A DNA stretch of 9,039 bases from Candidatus Methanocomedens sp. (GTDB lineage Archaea > Halobacteriota > Methanosarcinia > Methanosarcinales > Methanocomedenaceae): contig PYCK01000189.1 in assembly GCA_009649835.1 (NCBI GenBank), forward strand, positions 1 through 9,039. Reading direction: 5' to 3'. Positions within the stretch are counted from its first letter, which is position 1. The number at the start of each line of letters is the position of its first letter. The translations under genes were made by a program, and so were the position numbers. Shown here piece by piece: positions 1 to 6,315 of this stretch. The notes under the pieces are model-generated. The model was not told the DNA's origin. It ran no database searches and worked only from the letters and a program-made list of their open reading frames with translations.

Positions 1-20
1 CATCTGCGTGTATCTGCGGT
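1..20. repeat. Short tandem motif at the window edge (two ATCTGCG decamers)
   Basis: Two adjacent 10-base units, CATCTGCGTG and TATCTGCGGT, share the core ATCTGCG. They lie in non-coding sequence and may be the end of a longer array outside the window. Similar ATCTGCG-type units recur between genes in some environmental genomes, but that is recollection and was not checked here. Confidence 0.3.
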
Positions 21-77
21 TCTTTATTGTTCAAAAGATCAGACTAAATTAAAATGAATCGTAATACACGACGATAC

Positions 78-87
78 TTATATATAT
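78..87 (+). promoter_or_regulatory. Candidate archaeal TATA box upstream of the leader ORF
   Basis: The sequence CTTATATATA is a good match to a euryarchaeal TATA element. With the usual 25-30 base spacing, transcription would start near 105-112, just at the beginning of the hairpin at 109-137. It would give a long leader of about 250 bases in front of minD, or a separate short transcript carrying the small ORF at 162-248. This is inferred from motif and spacing only. Confidence 0.45.
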
Positions 88-108
88 TGGCAGAATGAAT
101 ATATTGGT

Positions 109-137
109 ATCATCATTATCATTAGTACAATGATGAT
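109..137 (+). other. Perfect 9-bp inverted repeat (hairpin) near the predicted transcript 5' end
   Basis: ATCATCATT at 109-117 is the exact reverse complement of AATGATGAT at 129-137, with an 11-base loop. It lies about where transcription from the TATA box at 78-87 should begin and just before the ribosome binding site at 145-151. It could be a 5' stem-loop protecting or regulating the leader RNA, or a DNA operator. The arms are AT-rich, so the stem is of modest stability. Confidence 0.4.
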
Positions 138-144
138 GATTTGT

Positions 145-151
145 GAGGTGA
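145..151 (+). promoter_or_regulatory. Strong Shine-Dalgarno site for the 28-residue small ORF
   Basis: GAGGTGA is a full match to the methanogen anti-Shine-Dalgarno sequence, 10 bases before the ATG at 162. It is stronger than the site in front of minD (GGGG at 350-353) and is the main reason for taking the small ORF seriously. Confidence 0.5.
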
Positions 152-161
152 ACTTGAGAAC

Positions 162-248
162 ATGTTGAAATATTTACTTGGCATTATCAATCTTTTTGCA
201 TATTCCAGACAACAGATTTTGAATATTAACAACAAGAAAATTAGATGA
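162..248 (+). CDS. Possible 28-residue small protein or leader peptide
   Basis: I do not recognise this ORF. It starts with ATG at 162, 10 bases after a full GAGGTGA ribosome binding site, and ends at TGA 246-248. The N-terminal half (MLKYLLGIINLFAY) is hydrophobic and could form a short membrane-binding helix. The second half is polar and basic, ending in KKIR. A TATA box, a hairpin and the binding site lie in the right order upstream, and minD begins 114 bases after the stop codon. It may be a regulatory leader peptide for minD, an independent membrane microprotein, or a chance ORF in AT-rich DNA. The evidence is order and spacing of signals only; no conservation could be tested. Confidence 0.35.
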   Translation: MLKYLLGIINLFAYSRQQILNINNKKIR

Positions 249-269
249 TTTCAATATTCGATAATGAAA
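249..269. other. 21-base near-palindrome directly after the small ORF stop
   Basis: The segment is centred on C259 and 8 of its 10 base pairs around that centre are complementary; the outermost five positions each side include the pairs TTTCA/TGAAA. It begins at the base after the small ORF's TGA. It could be an operator upstream of the minD-proximal TATA element, or a weak processing or termination structure. AT-rich sequence makes such symmetry fairly likely by chance. Confidence 0.25.
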
Positions 270-323
270 AATAAGTACAGAAGTCAATCATGTTTAACAA
301 TAAATGATTCATCGTCCTCATCA

Positions 324-353
324 GCATATATTTTCGGTTAATCACAAAAGGGG
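324..353 (+). promoter_or_regulatory. minD start region: TATA-like element and ribosome binding site
   Basis: GCATATATTT at 324-333 resembles a TATA box, and GGGG at 350-353 lies 9 bases before the minD ATG at 363. The two conflict in part: a TATA box here would start transcription at about 350-355 and leave little or no ribosome binding site on the RNA. If the binding site is used, the upstream TATA box at 78-87 is the more likely promoter. Confidence 0.35.
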
Positions 354-362
354 AATTATATA

Positions 363-1157
363 ATGGCAGCAAAAGTGTATACGATTGCATCTGGAAAAGG
401 TGGTACCGGAAAAACTACAACCACCGTCAACCTGGGAACTGCGCTTGCACTCCTTGGTAAAAAAACAGTTATAATCGATGCAGATATAGGTATGGCAAAC
501 CTTGGCCTCCTGCTGGGCCTTGAAAAAAGTCCTGTCACCCTGCACGAAGTATTGAGTGGAAAAGCAGACGTGCGGGAAGCAGTATATGAAGGTCCGGGTG
601 GCGTATATGTCGTACCCTGCGGCATCTCACTCCAGGGATTCCAGAACTCAAACCCTGAAAAGTTGCAGGAAGTAATGGCCACACTCGTCGAAGAGATGGA
701 TTTCATGTTGATCGATGCCCCGGCAGGTATCAGTAAGGATGGTGTGATACCTCTGGCCATTGCAGATCAAGTTGTTCTGGTCGTCAATCCCGAATTGTCA
801 TCCATGGCCGACGCCTTGAAGACCAAGGTCCTGACCGAAATGCTTGGTGGGGGAATCGGCGGGGCTATCCTCAACAGGGCGGGAATGGAGCGAACAGAAA
901 TAAACAGGCAAAAAGTAGCCGACCTTTTGGGTGTGGAAGTCATTGAAATGGTGCCCGAAGATTCAAATGTAAGGCGATCGGCTGCGTTCAAAACACCAAT
1001 CGTCATCAAAACGCCAAACTCCCCTGCAGCCGTTGCATTCAAACGATTAGCAGCCCGTGTATCAGGCAATGATTTTATTGAACCTGCGGAAGGTGAGGAA
1101 GAAAATGAGGAGGGGTTCGTAGGAAGGCTGGCAAGAGTTCTGTTCGGAGGCAAATAA
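363..1157 (+). CDS. minD: MinD/ParA-family ATPase with C-terminal membrane-targeting helix
   Basis: A 264-residue P-loop ATPase of the MinD branch of the ParA family, which cycles between a cytoplasmic monomer and a membrane-bound ATP dimer to position other complexes. The deviant Walker A motif GKGGTGKTT spans residues 11-19, with signature Lys12 and catalytic Lys17. DADIGMANL (39-47) matches switch I, with Asp41 as the likely hydrolysis residue. FMLIDAPAGI (114-123) is the Walker B/switch II region, and NRAG (171-174) the base-binding region. After an acidic linker (about 240-250), the C-terminus GFVGRLARVLFGGK looks like the MinD amphipathic membrane-targeting helix. The length is typical. 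The gene is followed four bases later by a small membrane coiled-coil gene and then by pilus motor genes, so it may place that motor instead of a division septum. Archaeal MinD homologues are known to position motility and chemosensory machinery. Family assignment is secure; the cargo is inference. Confidence 0.93.
   Translation: MAAKVYTIASGKGGTGKTTTTVNLGTALALLGKKTVIIDADIGMANLGLLLGLEKSPVTLHEVLSGKADVREAVYEGPGGVYVVPCGISLQGFQNSNPEKLQEVMATLVEEMDFMLIDAPAGISKDGVIPLAIADQVVLVVNPELSSMADALKTKVLTEMLGGGIGGAILNRAGMERTEINRQKVADLLGVEVIEMVPEDSNVRRSAAFKTPIVIKTPNSPAAVAFKRLAARVSGNDFIEPAEGEEENEEGFVGRLARVLFGGK
1146..1150 (+). promoter_or_regulatory. Ribosome binding site for the 62-residue gene, inside the end of minD
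   Basis: GGAGG lies within the last codons of minD, 11 bases before the ATG at 1162. With only four bases between the two genes, this indicates one mRNA and probably coupled translation. Confidence 0.6.
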
Positions 1158-1161
1158 AAAA

Positions 1162-1350
1162 ATGAGCGTCTTGACAGGAGTTCTTTTGTTAATCTTGACC
1201 ATTGCGTTTTTCCTGGTGTACATGATGAATATCAGAATTAAACAACTTGAAAATGAACTTACGACAGTGAGGAGTAGAATGGCTTTGACAGACGATGAAC
1301 TCACCCGCCTGACGCGTGACATCGAAGACTTCAAGAGATTGAAGATATGA
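1162..1350 (+). CDS. Small single-pass membrane protein with cytoplasmic coiled coil
   Basis: I do not recognise a named family for this 62-residue protein. Residues 3-22 form one strongly hydrophobic transmembrane helix. Residues 24-60 form a regular coiled coil: I26, L29, L33, V36, M40, L47, L50, I54 and F57 follow 3-4 heptad spacing, with one polar break at T43. Arg25 and Lys27 directly after the helix suggest, by the positive-inside rule, that the coiled coil is in the cytoplasm. The start is supported by GGAGG at 1146-1150. The gene follows minD by four bases and precedes the secretion ATPase by 84 bases. A membrane-fixed oligomerising partner for MinD or for the pilus ATPase is a reasonable hypothesis, similar in layout to small bitopic division proteins such as FtsB/FtsL but with the opposite predicted orientation. 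Nothing here proves the partner. Confidence 0.75.
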   Translation: MSVLTGVLLLILTIAFFLVYMMNIRIKQLENELTTVRSRMALTDDELTRLTRDIEDFKRLKI

Positions 1351-1359
1351 CCCCACAGT

Positions 1360-1429
1360 ATAGAATATATTCAAAAATAGTTTGGTTTAATTTTGCCCGA
1401 ACCTATATTTTCCATAAAATTGAGATGAT
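1360..1429 (+). promoter_or_regulatory. Candidate promoter and ribosome binding site of the secretion ATPase gene
   Basis: The 84-base gap before the ATPase gene holds a TATA-like palindrome GAATATATTC (1363-1372) and a second TATA-like CTATATTT (1403-1410). GAGATGAT at 1422-1429 differs at one base from GAGGTGAT and ends five bases before the ATG at 1435. The first TATA element would start transcription near 1390 and keep the binding site in the RNA; the second would not. The motor genes may therefore have their own promoter in addition to read-through from minD. Confidence 0.4.
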
Positions 1430-1434
1430 TTCAA

Positions 1435-3834
1435 ATGGATGAAAATGTGGATGGAAAAATACACCAATTCCTGAAGAGCCTGATAAACCCCAATGATGAC
1501 GATATAACGGATTTTGTAGAATCTTTAGCCACAGAAGATTCATCAATAAATATCGAAGAATTGGCCAACACGATCAAAGAAAGATCAAGGTTGCTTGGTG
1601 AACAATCTGATAAACTCTATAAGCTTGAAGAGGATTTTTCTGCATTTTCTGACCAGGATACTCCTGGAATTGATGAATTCAAGCAGATATTGTTCAGTGC
1701 ATATGATAAAAACTCGGAACTTGTAGATGTATCAGAGGATATTGACAAGTTAAGTACTATTATAGAAAACCTGAAAGCAGGGTTTACTGATGAAGAAACA
1801 TTAAATGAAGCCGAAGAAGCGCCCGGTCTGGACAAGCTCCTTGAAAGAATTCAGGATTTAAGAGCTTCAAAGGATGAAAACCTCGATAGAGAGGTGAGGG
1901 AAGAGGAAGCACCGGAAAAAGAAACAACACCGGAAAAGGAAGCAACACCGGAAAAAGAAACAACACTGGAAAAAGAAACAACACTGGAAGATGAATCACT
2001 TCAATCCTTAAAGCTCAATGAAAAAATTCCAACCTCCGACCTGATAGACAAGCTCTCAGATGGAAAGGAAGAACTCACTGATATACTTAGCGAAAAAATC
2101 GAAGACCGAAAGATGGAAGTTAGGGAACCTGCTTCAGGGGAGCGGAAAAGCGAAAGAGACATTGTTAAAGATATAATGGAAGAACAGCTTGCAAGTGACG
2201 TTGAAACAAGAATCAGATCCATTAAAGAAAAGCATGAATTGGCAATGGAAGAAAAGAAAAATATCTCTGCTCTTGAACGTGTTAAGAATTACTTTGCTAA
2301 AGATCTTGAAGAAATTGAAGATTATGACCCGGATATTCACGGGCCCCTCGTTACTTTTGGTGGACTGGACAAACATGAAGAGGTCGAACGATACTGGGTG
2401 AACGAGCCTTATGCTTTTGTTGTAATCCTGAACAACATAGAAAGAAAAGAAAATATATACTATGTAGTAGAGCCCGCACTGTCACGTTTTGAGGATATAT
2501 TCCTTAAAGAGATCAAGGACCGTCTAAGGGATGTACTACTTGTGGAAGAAGTAATATCTGAAGATGATAAGAACCTGGTCCTGACCACGAAAGTCAAAGA
2601 GCTGGTAAGGGATTATGCCATCGAACTGACTCCTCCGCTGCTTGAAAAGATCCTATATTATGTAATACGTGATTTTACCGGTTTTGGATATATAGATGCG
2701 ATCCAGAAAGATGACAGGATCGAGGATGTATCCTGTAACGGTCACGATGTACCCGTGTACCTGTACCACAAGCAGTATACCAATATTGCTACCAATGTTG
2801 TATATACCCAGGATGAACTGGACTCGTTCATTATAAAGCTGGCACAACGCAGTGGAAAACACATTTCTGTTGCCGAGCCATTGATCGATGCGACCATGCC
2901 TGACGGCTCACGTATCCAGATGACACTGAGCACACATGTCACTGCCCGCGGCGGTACATTCACAATCAGGAAGTTCGGTGACGTGCCACTGACACCTATC
3001 GACCTGATCAACTGGAAGACATTCAGTTCAGAGACCATGGCATACCTGTGGCTGTGCATCGAGAATAACAAGAGCCTCGTCTTTGCTGGCGGTACCGCAT
3101 CAGGTAAAACATCATCTCTTAACGCCGTTTCGCTGTTCATCCCCAGGCAGGCCAAAGTTATATCCCTGGAAGATACCAGGGAATTAAAACTTCCGCACCC
3201 CAACTGGATCCCTTCTATTACCAGGGATGCTTTCACAGCTGATGAAAGAGGTGCCGTAGATATGTACGAACTCTTAAAAGCTGCCCTGCGACAGAGGCCC
3301 GAATTCCTGCTTGTAGGTGAGGTCAGGGGTAAAGAAGCACTCACCCTTTTCCAGGCCATGAGTACGGGTCACACCACCTTCTCCACTATGCACGCCGATT
3401 CAGTGGAATCTGCCATCCACAGGCTTGAGAATCCACCGATCAGTGTACCCAGGAGTATGATCCAGGCACTGAACATAATCAGCATTCAGACACAGACCTA
3501 TACCAAGGGTAAAAGGGTCAGGAGAAATACAAAAATGGTGGAGATCATTGATATTGATCCACAGACCAGGAACATCCGTACCAATGACATTTTCAACTGG
3601 GATTCTATGACAGATACATTCCAAAAAGTGGGTGAATCCAAGGCAGTAAATGATATCATGGTCAAAAGGGCATGGAATATCCAGGAAGTACGCAGAGAAT
3701 TAAAATACAGGGAGAAAGTGCTTGAATTCCTGTCAAGGAATAATATCACCGATTACGAAGCAGTATCTACCATCATCTATGAATATTCCATTGATCCTGA
3801 GAAAGTATTGAATAAATTAAAGATAAAAGAATAA
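1435..3834 (+). CDS. Type IV pilus/T2SS-type assembly ATPase (PilB/ArlI/TadA family) with long acidic N-terminal extension
   Basis: A 799-residue hexameric secretion ATPase that would drive filament assembly at the inner face of the cytoplasmic membrane. Residues 1 to about 278 are an acidic, Lys/Glu-rich, probably coiled or disordered extension containing five six-residue repeats (158-187). From about 279 the ArlI-like core begins. The catalytic domain shows Walker A GGTASGKT (552-559), an Asp box VISLEDTRE (575-583), Walker B FLLVGEVRG (624-632) with Glu629, and a His box STGHTTFSTMHADS (643-656). All key residues are present. The protein is much longer than the roughly 550-residue archaellum ATPase ArlI, mostly because of the extension. 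The platform gene follows 30 bases later, as expected for an archaeal pilus pair. I leave the symbol blank because PilB, ArlI and TadA naming cannot be settled here; lack of other arl genes favours a pilus over an archaellum. Confidence 0.93.
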   Translation: MDENVDGKIHQFLKSLINPNDDDITDFVESLATEDSSINIEELANTIKERSRLLGEQSDKLYKLEEDFSAFSDQDTPGIDEFKQILFSAYDKNSELVDVSEDIDKLSTIIENLKAGFTDEETLNEAEEAPGLDKLLERIQDLRASKDENLDREVREEEAPEKETTPEKEATPEKETTLEKETTLEDESLQSLKLNEKIPTSDLIDKLSDGKEELTDILSEKIEDRKMEVREPASGERKSERDIVKDIMEEQLASDVETRIRSIKEKHELAMEEKKNISALERVKNYFAKDLEEIEDYDPDIHGPLVTFGGLDKHEEVERYWVNEPYAFVVILNNIERKENIYYVVEPALSRFEDIFLKEIKDRLRDVLLVEEVISEDDKNLVLTTKVKELVRDYAIELTPPLLEKILYYVIRDFTGFGYIDAIQKDDRIEDVSCNGHDVPVYLYHKQYTNIATNVVYTQDELDSFIIKLAQRSGKHISVAEPLIDATMPDGSRIQMTLSTHVTARGGTFTIRKFGDVPLTPIDLINWKTFSSETMAYLWLCIENNKSLVFAGGTASGKTSSLNAVSLFIPRQAKVISLEDTRELKLPHPNWIPSITRDAFTADERGAVDMYELLKAALRQRPEFLLVGEVRGKEALTLFQAMSTGHTTFSTMHADSVESAIHRLENPPISVPRSMIQALNIISIQTQTYTKGKRVRRNTKMVEIIDIDPQTRNIRTNDIFNWDSMTDTFQKVGESKAVNDIMVKRAWNIQEVRRELKYREKVLEFLSRNNITDYEAVSTIIYEYSIDPEKVLNKLKIKE
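1906..1995 (+). repeat. Five tandem 18-base repeats coding for (A/T)T(P/L)EKE units
   Basis: Five in-frame 18-base units with consensus ACAACACCGGAAAAAGAA encode EAPEKE, TTPEKE, ATPEKE, TTLEKE and TTLEDE, residues 158-187 of the secretion ATPase. The inner units are nearly identical in DNA, which points to recent expansion by slippage or unequal exchange. Because the unit length is a multiple of three, copy number can change without a frameshift, so linker length may vary between strains. Confidence 0.9.
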
Positions 3835-3864
3835 CCGATTTTAAAAAAAGAATCGTGTCAGATC

Positions 3865-5892
3865 ATGGACGATGTCAATGCCGGGCCCCAGCTTGAAAAA
3901 GCATCTAAAAGTAAAGAGTCTATCTTTGATGTTTACTCTAAAAAGGTAAAATACCTGTTCCACAAATTGAAAATGACGCCCTTTATCATACTGGGCGACA
4001 AAATGAAAGAACGGGGAGATCAGTATTACAACCTGAAAAAAGAGCTCAAGCAGGCCCGTATGGCAATGTCATACGAGATGTACCTGTCCAACATAATATT
4101 CTATTCGGTCCTGGCCGGGTTAGTTGGTGCCATACTGGGAGTGATTGTTGCATTTCTTGTTACCGTAGTAATAGGCCTGCCCGAGCAGATCACGAATCTC
4201 ACCTTCGGCCCGAAAACGGCCTGGATACTTGATTTCAAGGAATTAATAGTGGGTGCTATTATTTTCATATTCCTTACACTGGCCCTTGGAGGCACCACAC
4301 TTATTTTGTTCCTGATGTATCCCAAATTCCGGGTAGGTGAGCGTAAAGGTGCCATTAACCGTGACCTTCCTGCTGCTGTCACTTTCATGTATGCGCTAAG
4401 CAGGAGCGGTATGAACATCATTGAACTGTTCAGGGCACTGAGTGCCAGCAGGTATACTTACGGTGAGGTGTCAAGAGAAGCAGAAGTGATACTCCGGGAC
4501 ATGGACTATTTCGGTAACGACCTCAGGACTGCTCTACATAATATCAGTGAACTCACACCATCTGATAAATTCCAGGATCTGATGTATAACCTGCTGACAG
4601 TTATAGACAGCGGCGGTGATATTCCATCATACTTCAGGGACAAATCCGAACAGTACGCCCAGTCAGCAAAATATGAACAGAAAGGTTTCCTTGAGACCCT
4701 TGCACTTATTGCAGAGTCGTATGTCACAGCTTTTGTAGCAGGACCTTTGTTCATTATCATCATGGGCGTCATGATGAGTGTCATGGGTTCGGATACTATG
4801 TTAAGCCTGTATGCTATTGTTTATATGGTGATACCTGTGGGCTCGTTCATGTTCGTTTTCATGATTGGTATCATGACTCCTGGTGCTGCCGGGGAACCAC
4901 CTTTACTTCCCACACAGAAACTTCTTCCGGATGAGATTGAACTCCCACCAGAAGACGACCCTGAATTTGAAAATTTCAAATCCTTTGTAAAATCAAGAAA
5001 AAGACTTGCCTTTAGAAAAGTGCTCAAGGACCCATTGAAAAGTATTAAGGATAAACCGACAAACATTCTTATGCTTACAGGTCCAATTGCTTTAATTGTC
5101 CTGATAGCTTCCGTATTTAGTGCTTTGCAAGCACCGGATTTCATAGATTTTATTGATGACCGTATTGTATATGCCATCTATATAATTATCGTACCACTGG
5201 CGTTCTTCCATGAAATAAAGAATTTCAAGGAAAAACGTATACAGAACCAGATTCCGGATTTCCTTAAAAAACTTGCCAGCACCAACGAGACCGGAATGGC
5301 ACTTCGGGATTCCATTGCCCTTATGGCACGGTCCAAGATCGGCCATTTGAGTAAGCATATCAGACTTGTCTGGAAAGATATTGACTGGGGTCTTGATATC
5401 AACAACTCACTGGCCCGTTTTTCGAACCGTATCAGGACCCATACTGTGGTAAGAGCTATTACTCTTATCACTAAGGCTAATGAATCCAGCGGTGATGTGG
5501 GTGAAGTATTATTGGTTGCTGCAAGGGATGCAGCATTTGAACAGGAAATGCAAAAAGAACGTTCCACTAATATGCTGATCTATGTCATGATCATCTATAT
5601 CTCATTCATGGTTTTCGTTGGTGTCGTATATGTTATCTCTACCACATTCCTTACTGAAATGGCAAATGCGGCCGATCAAATGGCTGCATCCGGCATGCAG
5701 GGAGGGGGTTTCATGCAGGAGTTTGACCTTAATGTATTCAACAGGTTGTTCTTCCATGCAGCTGTGATACAGGGTGTATGTTCAGGGCTTATCGCAGGGG
5801 TCATGGGAGAAGGGAGTCTCTTATCTGGTTTGAAGCACTCCACAATAATGCTTACAGTAGGATTCCTGTTATTCACACTGGCCGTGCTGTAG
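3865..5892 (+). CDS. Pilus assembly platform protein with two T2SSF domains (PilC/ArlJ/TadBC type)
   Basis: A 675-residue polytopic membrane protein expected to form the platform on which the neighbouring ATPase acts. Two copies of the T2SSF/GspF-type cytoplasmic domain are visible: the first about residues 160-300 (SGMNIIELFRAL at 181-192, DSGGDIPSYF at 248-257) and the second about 455-590 (NETGMALRDSIALMARS at 474-490, SSGDVGEVL at 541-549). Hydrophobic segments lie near 78-103, 127-152, 286-306, 313-337, 400-420, 433-449, 570-594, 628-646 and 658-675. A proline- and acid-rich linker (344-370) separates the halves, and a Gly/Met-rich loop (597-617) may face outward. Archaeal platforms of this length with a duplicated domain are typical of the haloarchaeal PilC type. 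The start at 3865 has only a weak ribosome binding site, and the gap to the ATPase gene is 30 bases, so co-translation in one operon is likely. Confidence 0.9.
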   Translation: MDDVNAGPQLEKASKSKESIFDVYSKKVKYLFHKLKMTPFIILGDKMKERGDQYYNLKKELKQARMAMSYEMYLSNIIFYSVLAGLVGAILGVIVAFLVTVVIGLPEQITNLTFGPKTAWILDFKELIVGAIIFIFLTLALGGTTLILFLMYPKFRVGERKGAINRDLPAAVTFMYALSRSGMNIIELFRALSASRYTYGEVSREAEVILRDMDYFGNDLRTALHNISELTPSDKFQDLMYNLLTVIDSGGDIPSYFRDKSEQYAQSAKYEQKGFLETLALIAESYVTAFVAGPLFIIIMGVMMSVMGSDTMLSLYAIVYMVIPVGSFMFVFMIGIMTPGAAGEPPLLPTQKLLPDEIELPPEDDPEFENFKSFVKSRKRLAFRKVLKDPLKSIKDKPTNILMLTGPIALIVLIASVFSALQAPDFIDFIDDRIVYAIYIIIVPLAFFHEIKNFKEKRIQNQIPDFLKKLASTNETGMALRDSIALMARSKIGHLSKHIRLVWKDIDWGLDINNSLARFSNRIRTHTVVRAITLITKANESSGDVGEVLLVAARDAAFEQEMQKERSTNMLIYVMIIYISFMVFVGVVYVISTTFLTEMANAADQMAASGMQGGGFMQEFDLNVFNRLFFHAAVIQGVCSGLIAGVMGEGSLLSGLKHSTIMLTVGFLLFTLAVL

Positions 5893-5915
5893 GTGATGTT
5901 GAACTTTTTCTTTGG
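5893..5915 (+). terminator. Weak candidate T-tract terminator after the platform gene
   Basis: The stretch after the TAG stop contains TTTTT-C-TTT at 5905-5913. Archaeal termination needs little more than a T-run, but this one is short and interrupted, so the call is tentative. Its position between the pilus block and the groES promoter is right. Confidence 0.35.
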
Positions 5916-5954
5916 TAAAAATAACTGTGTGCTTTAGAAGTGAATGTATCGTAA

Positions 5955-6026
5955 TCTATTTATAGAACTGCAAACAATGAAGATGCGTTTCGCAACATTA
6001 TTCTATAACAAATTTTCGATAGAGGT
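5955..6026 (+). promoter_or_regulatory. groES promoter, inverted repeats and ribosome binding site
   Basis: TTTATAGA at 5959-5966 is the likely TATA box, predicting a transcript start near 5985-5992 and a leader of about 40-48 bases. The box lies inside a palindrome TCTAT-TT-ATAGA (5955-5966). TTATAGAA (5960-5967) is also the exact reverse complement of TTCTATAA (6001-6008), so the start site is bracketed by an 8-bp inverted repeat with a 33-base gap. A small palindrome TGCG-TTT-CGCA (5984-5994) falls on the predicted start. GAGGT (6022-6026) is the ribosome binding site, six bases before the ATG. The bacterial CIRCE element is absent. Promoter and binding site are well supported; the operator role is inference. 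Confidence 0.6.
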
Positions 6027-6032
6027 AAATCT

Positions 6033-6305
6033 ATGAATATAAAACCAATCGGTGAGCGAGTTTTAATCAAACCAGTGAAAGAAGAAGAAAAGACTACTGG
6101 TGGAATCTACATTCCAGAGACTGCAAAAGAAAAGAAAAAACAGGGAGTAGTCGTGGAAATAGGCACTAGCAGCGATGATAATGAACTGCCTGTACAGAAA
6201 GGTGACCTGATATTATATACAGGATATAATACAGAAGAGTTGGAAATGAACGGGGAAAAATTCCTCATAATCGACATAAGCGACATAATCGCAAAGCTTG
6301 AGTAG
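6033..6305 (+). CDS. groES: Co-chaperonin GroES (Cpn10)
   Basis: A 90-residue GroES, within the usual 90-100 residue range. Seven copies form the lid that closes the GroEL cavity during ATP-driven folding in the cytoplasm. The N-terminus NIKPIGERVLIKPV is the typical Cpn10 opening strand. The mobile loop lies at about 17-36 (EEEKTTGGIYIPETAKEKK), with I25-Y26-I27 in the place of the GroEL-contacting Ile-Val-Leu tripeptide of Escherichia coli. GDLILYTGYNTEEL (57-70) and the closing strand FLIIDISDIIAKLE match the family C-terminal half. The ribosome binding site GAGGT at 6022-6026 supports the start. groEL begins 10 bases after the stop. Its presence in an apparent archaeon fits the bacterial-type chaperonin set known in Methanosarcina relatives, which also keep the group II thermosome. 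Confidence 0.96.
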   Translation: MNIKPIGERVLIKPVKEEEKTTGGIYIPETAKEKKKQGVVVEIGTSSDDNELPVQKGDLILYTGYNTEELEMNGEKFLIIDISDIIAKLE

Positions 6306-6309
6306 GTGA
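6304..6309 (+). promoter_or_regulatory. Ribosome binding site of groEL overlapping the groES stop
   Basis: AGGTGA shares bases with the groES TAG stop (6303-6305) and lies six bases before the groEL ATG at 6316. The overlap indicates translational coupling, useful for matching GroES and GroEL output. Confidence 0.75.
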
Positions 6310-6315
6310 ACATAA

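Noticed and set aside
243..254. 12-base sequence AGATGATTTCAA also present at 1423-1434
   Set aside because: One 12-base match in AT-rich sequence of this length is expected by chance, and at 1423-1434 it is explained by the ribosome binding site and the start region.
1..362. CRISPR array, tRNA or transposon remnant in the left non-coding region
   Set aside because: There are no regularly spaced direct repeats, no cloverleaf-type arms, and no transposase-like reading frame; only short AT-rich symmetric elements and one small ORF were found.
2742..3359. 205-codon open frame on the minus strand
   Set aside because: It overlaps the catalytic core of the secretion ATPase, where Walker A and B motifs fix the true frame. 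It is a shadow of codon bias.
3836..3855. CGATT/AATCG hairpin with an A-rich loop between the ATPase and platform genes
   Set aside because: The five-bp stem is too weak for a credible terminator, and read-through is expected because the two products work together.
5896..5937. Tiny 13-codon ORF after the platform gene with AGGTGA nearby
   Set aside because: The AGGTGA directly overlaps the ATG with no spacing, so it cannot serve as its ribosome binding site, and the peptide has no notable features.
5893..6032. Bacterial heat-shock element CIRCE upstream of groES
   Set aside because: The TTAGCACTC-N9-GAGTGCTAA pattern is absent; only AT-rich inverted repeats are seen.
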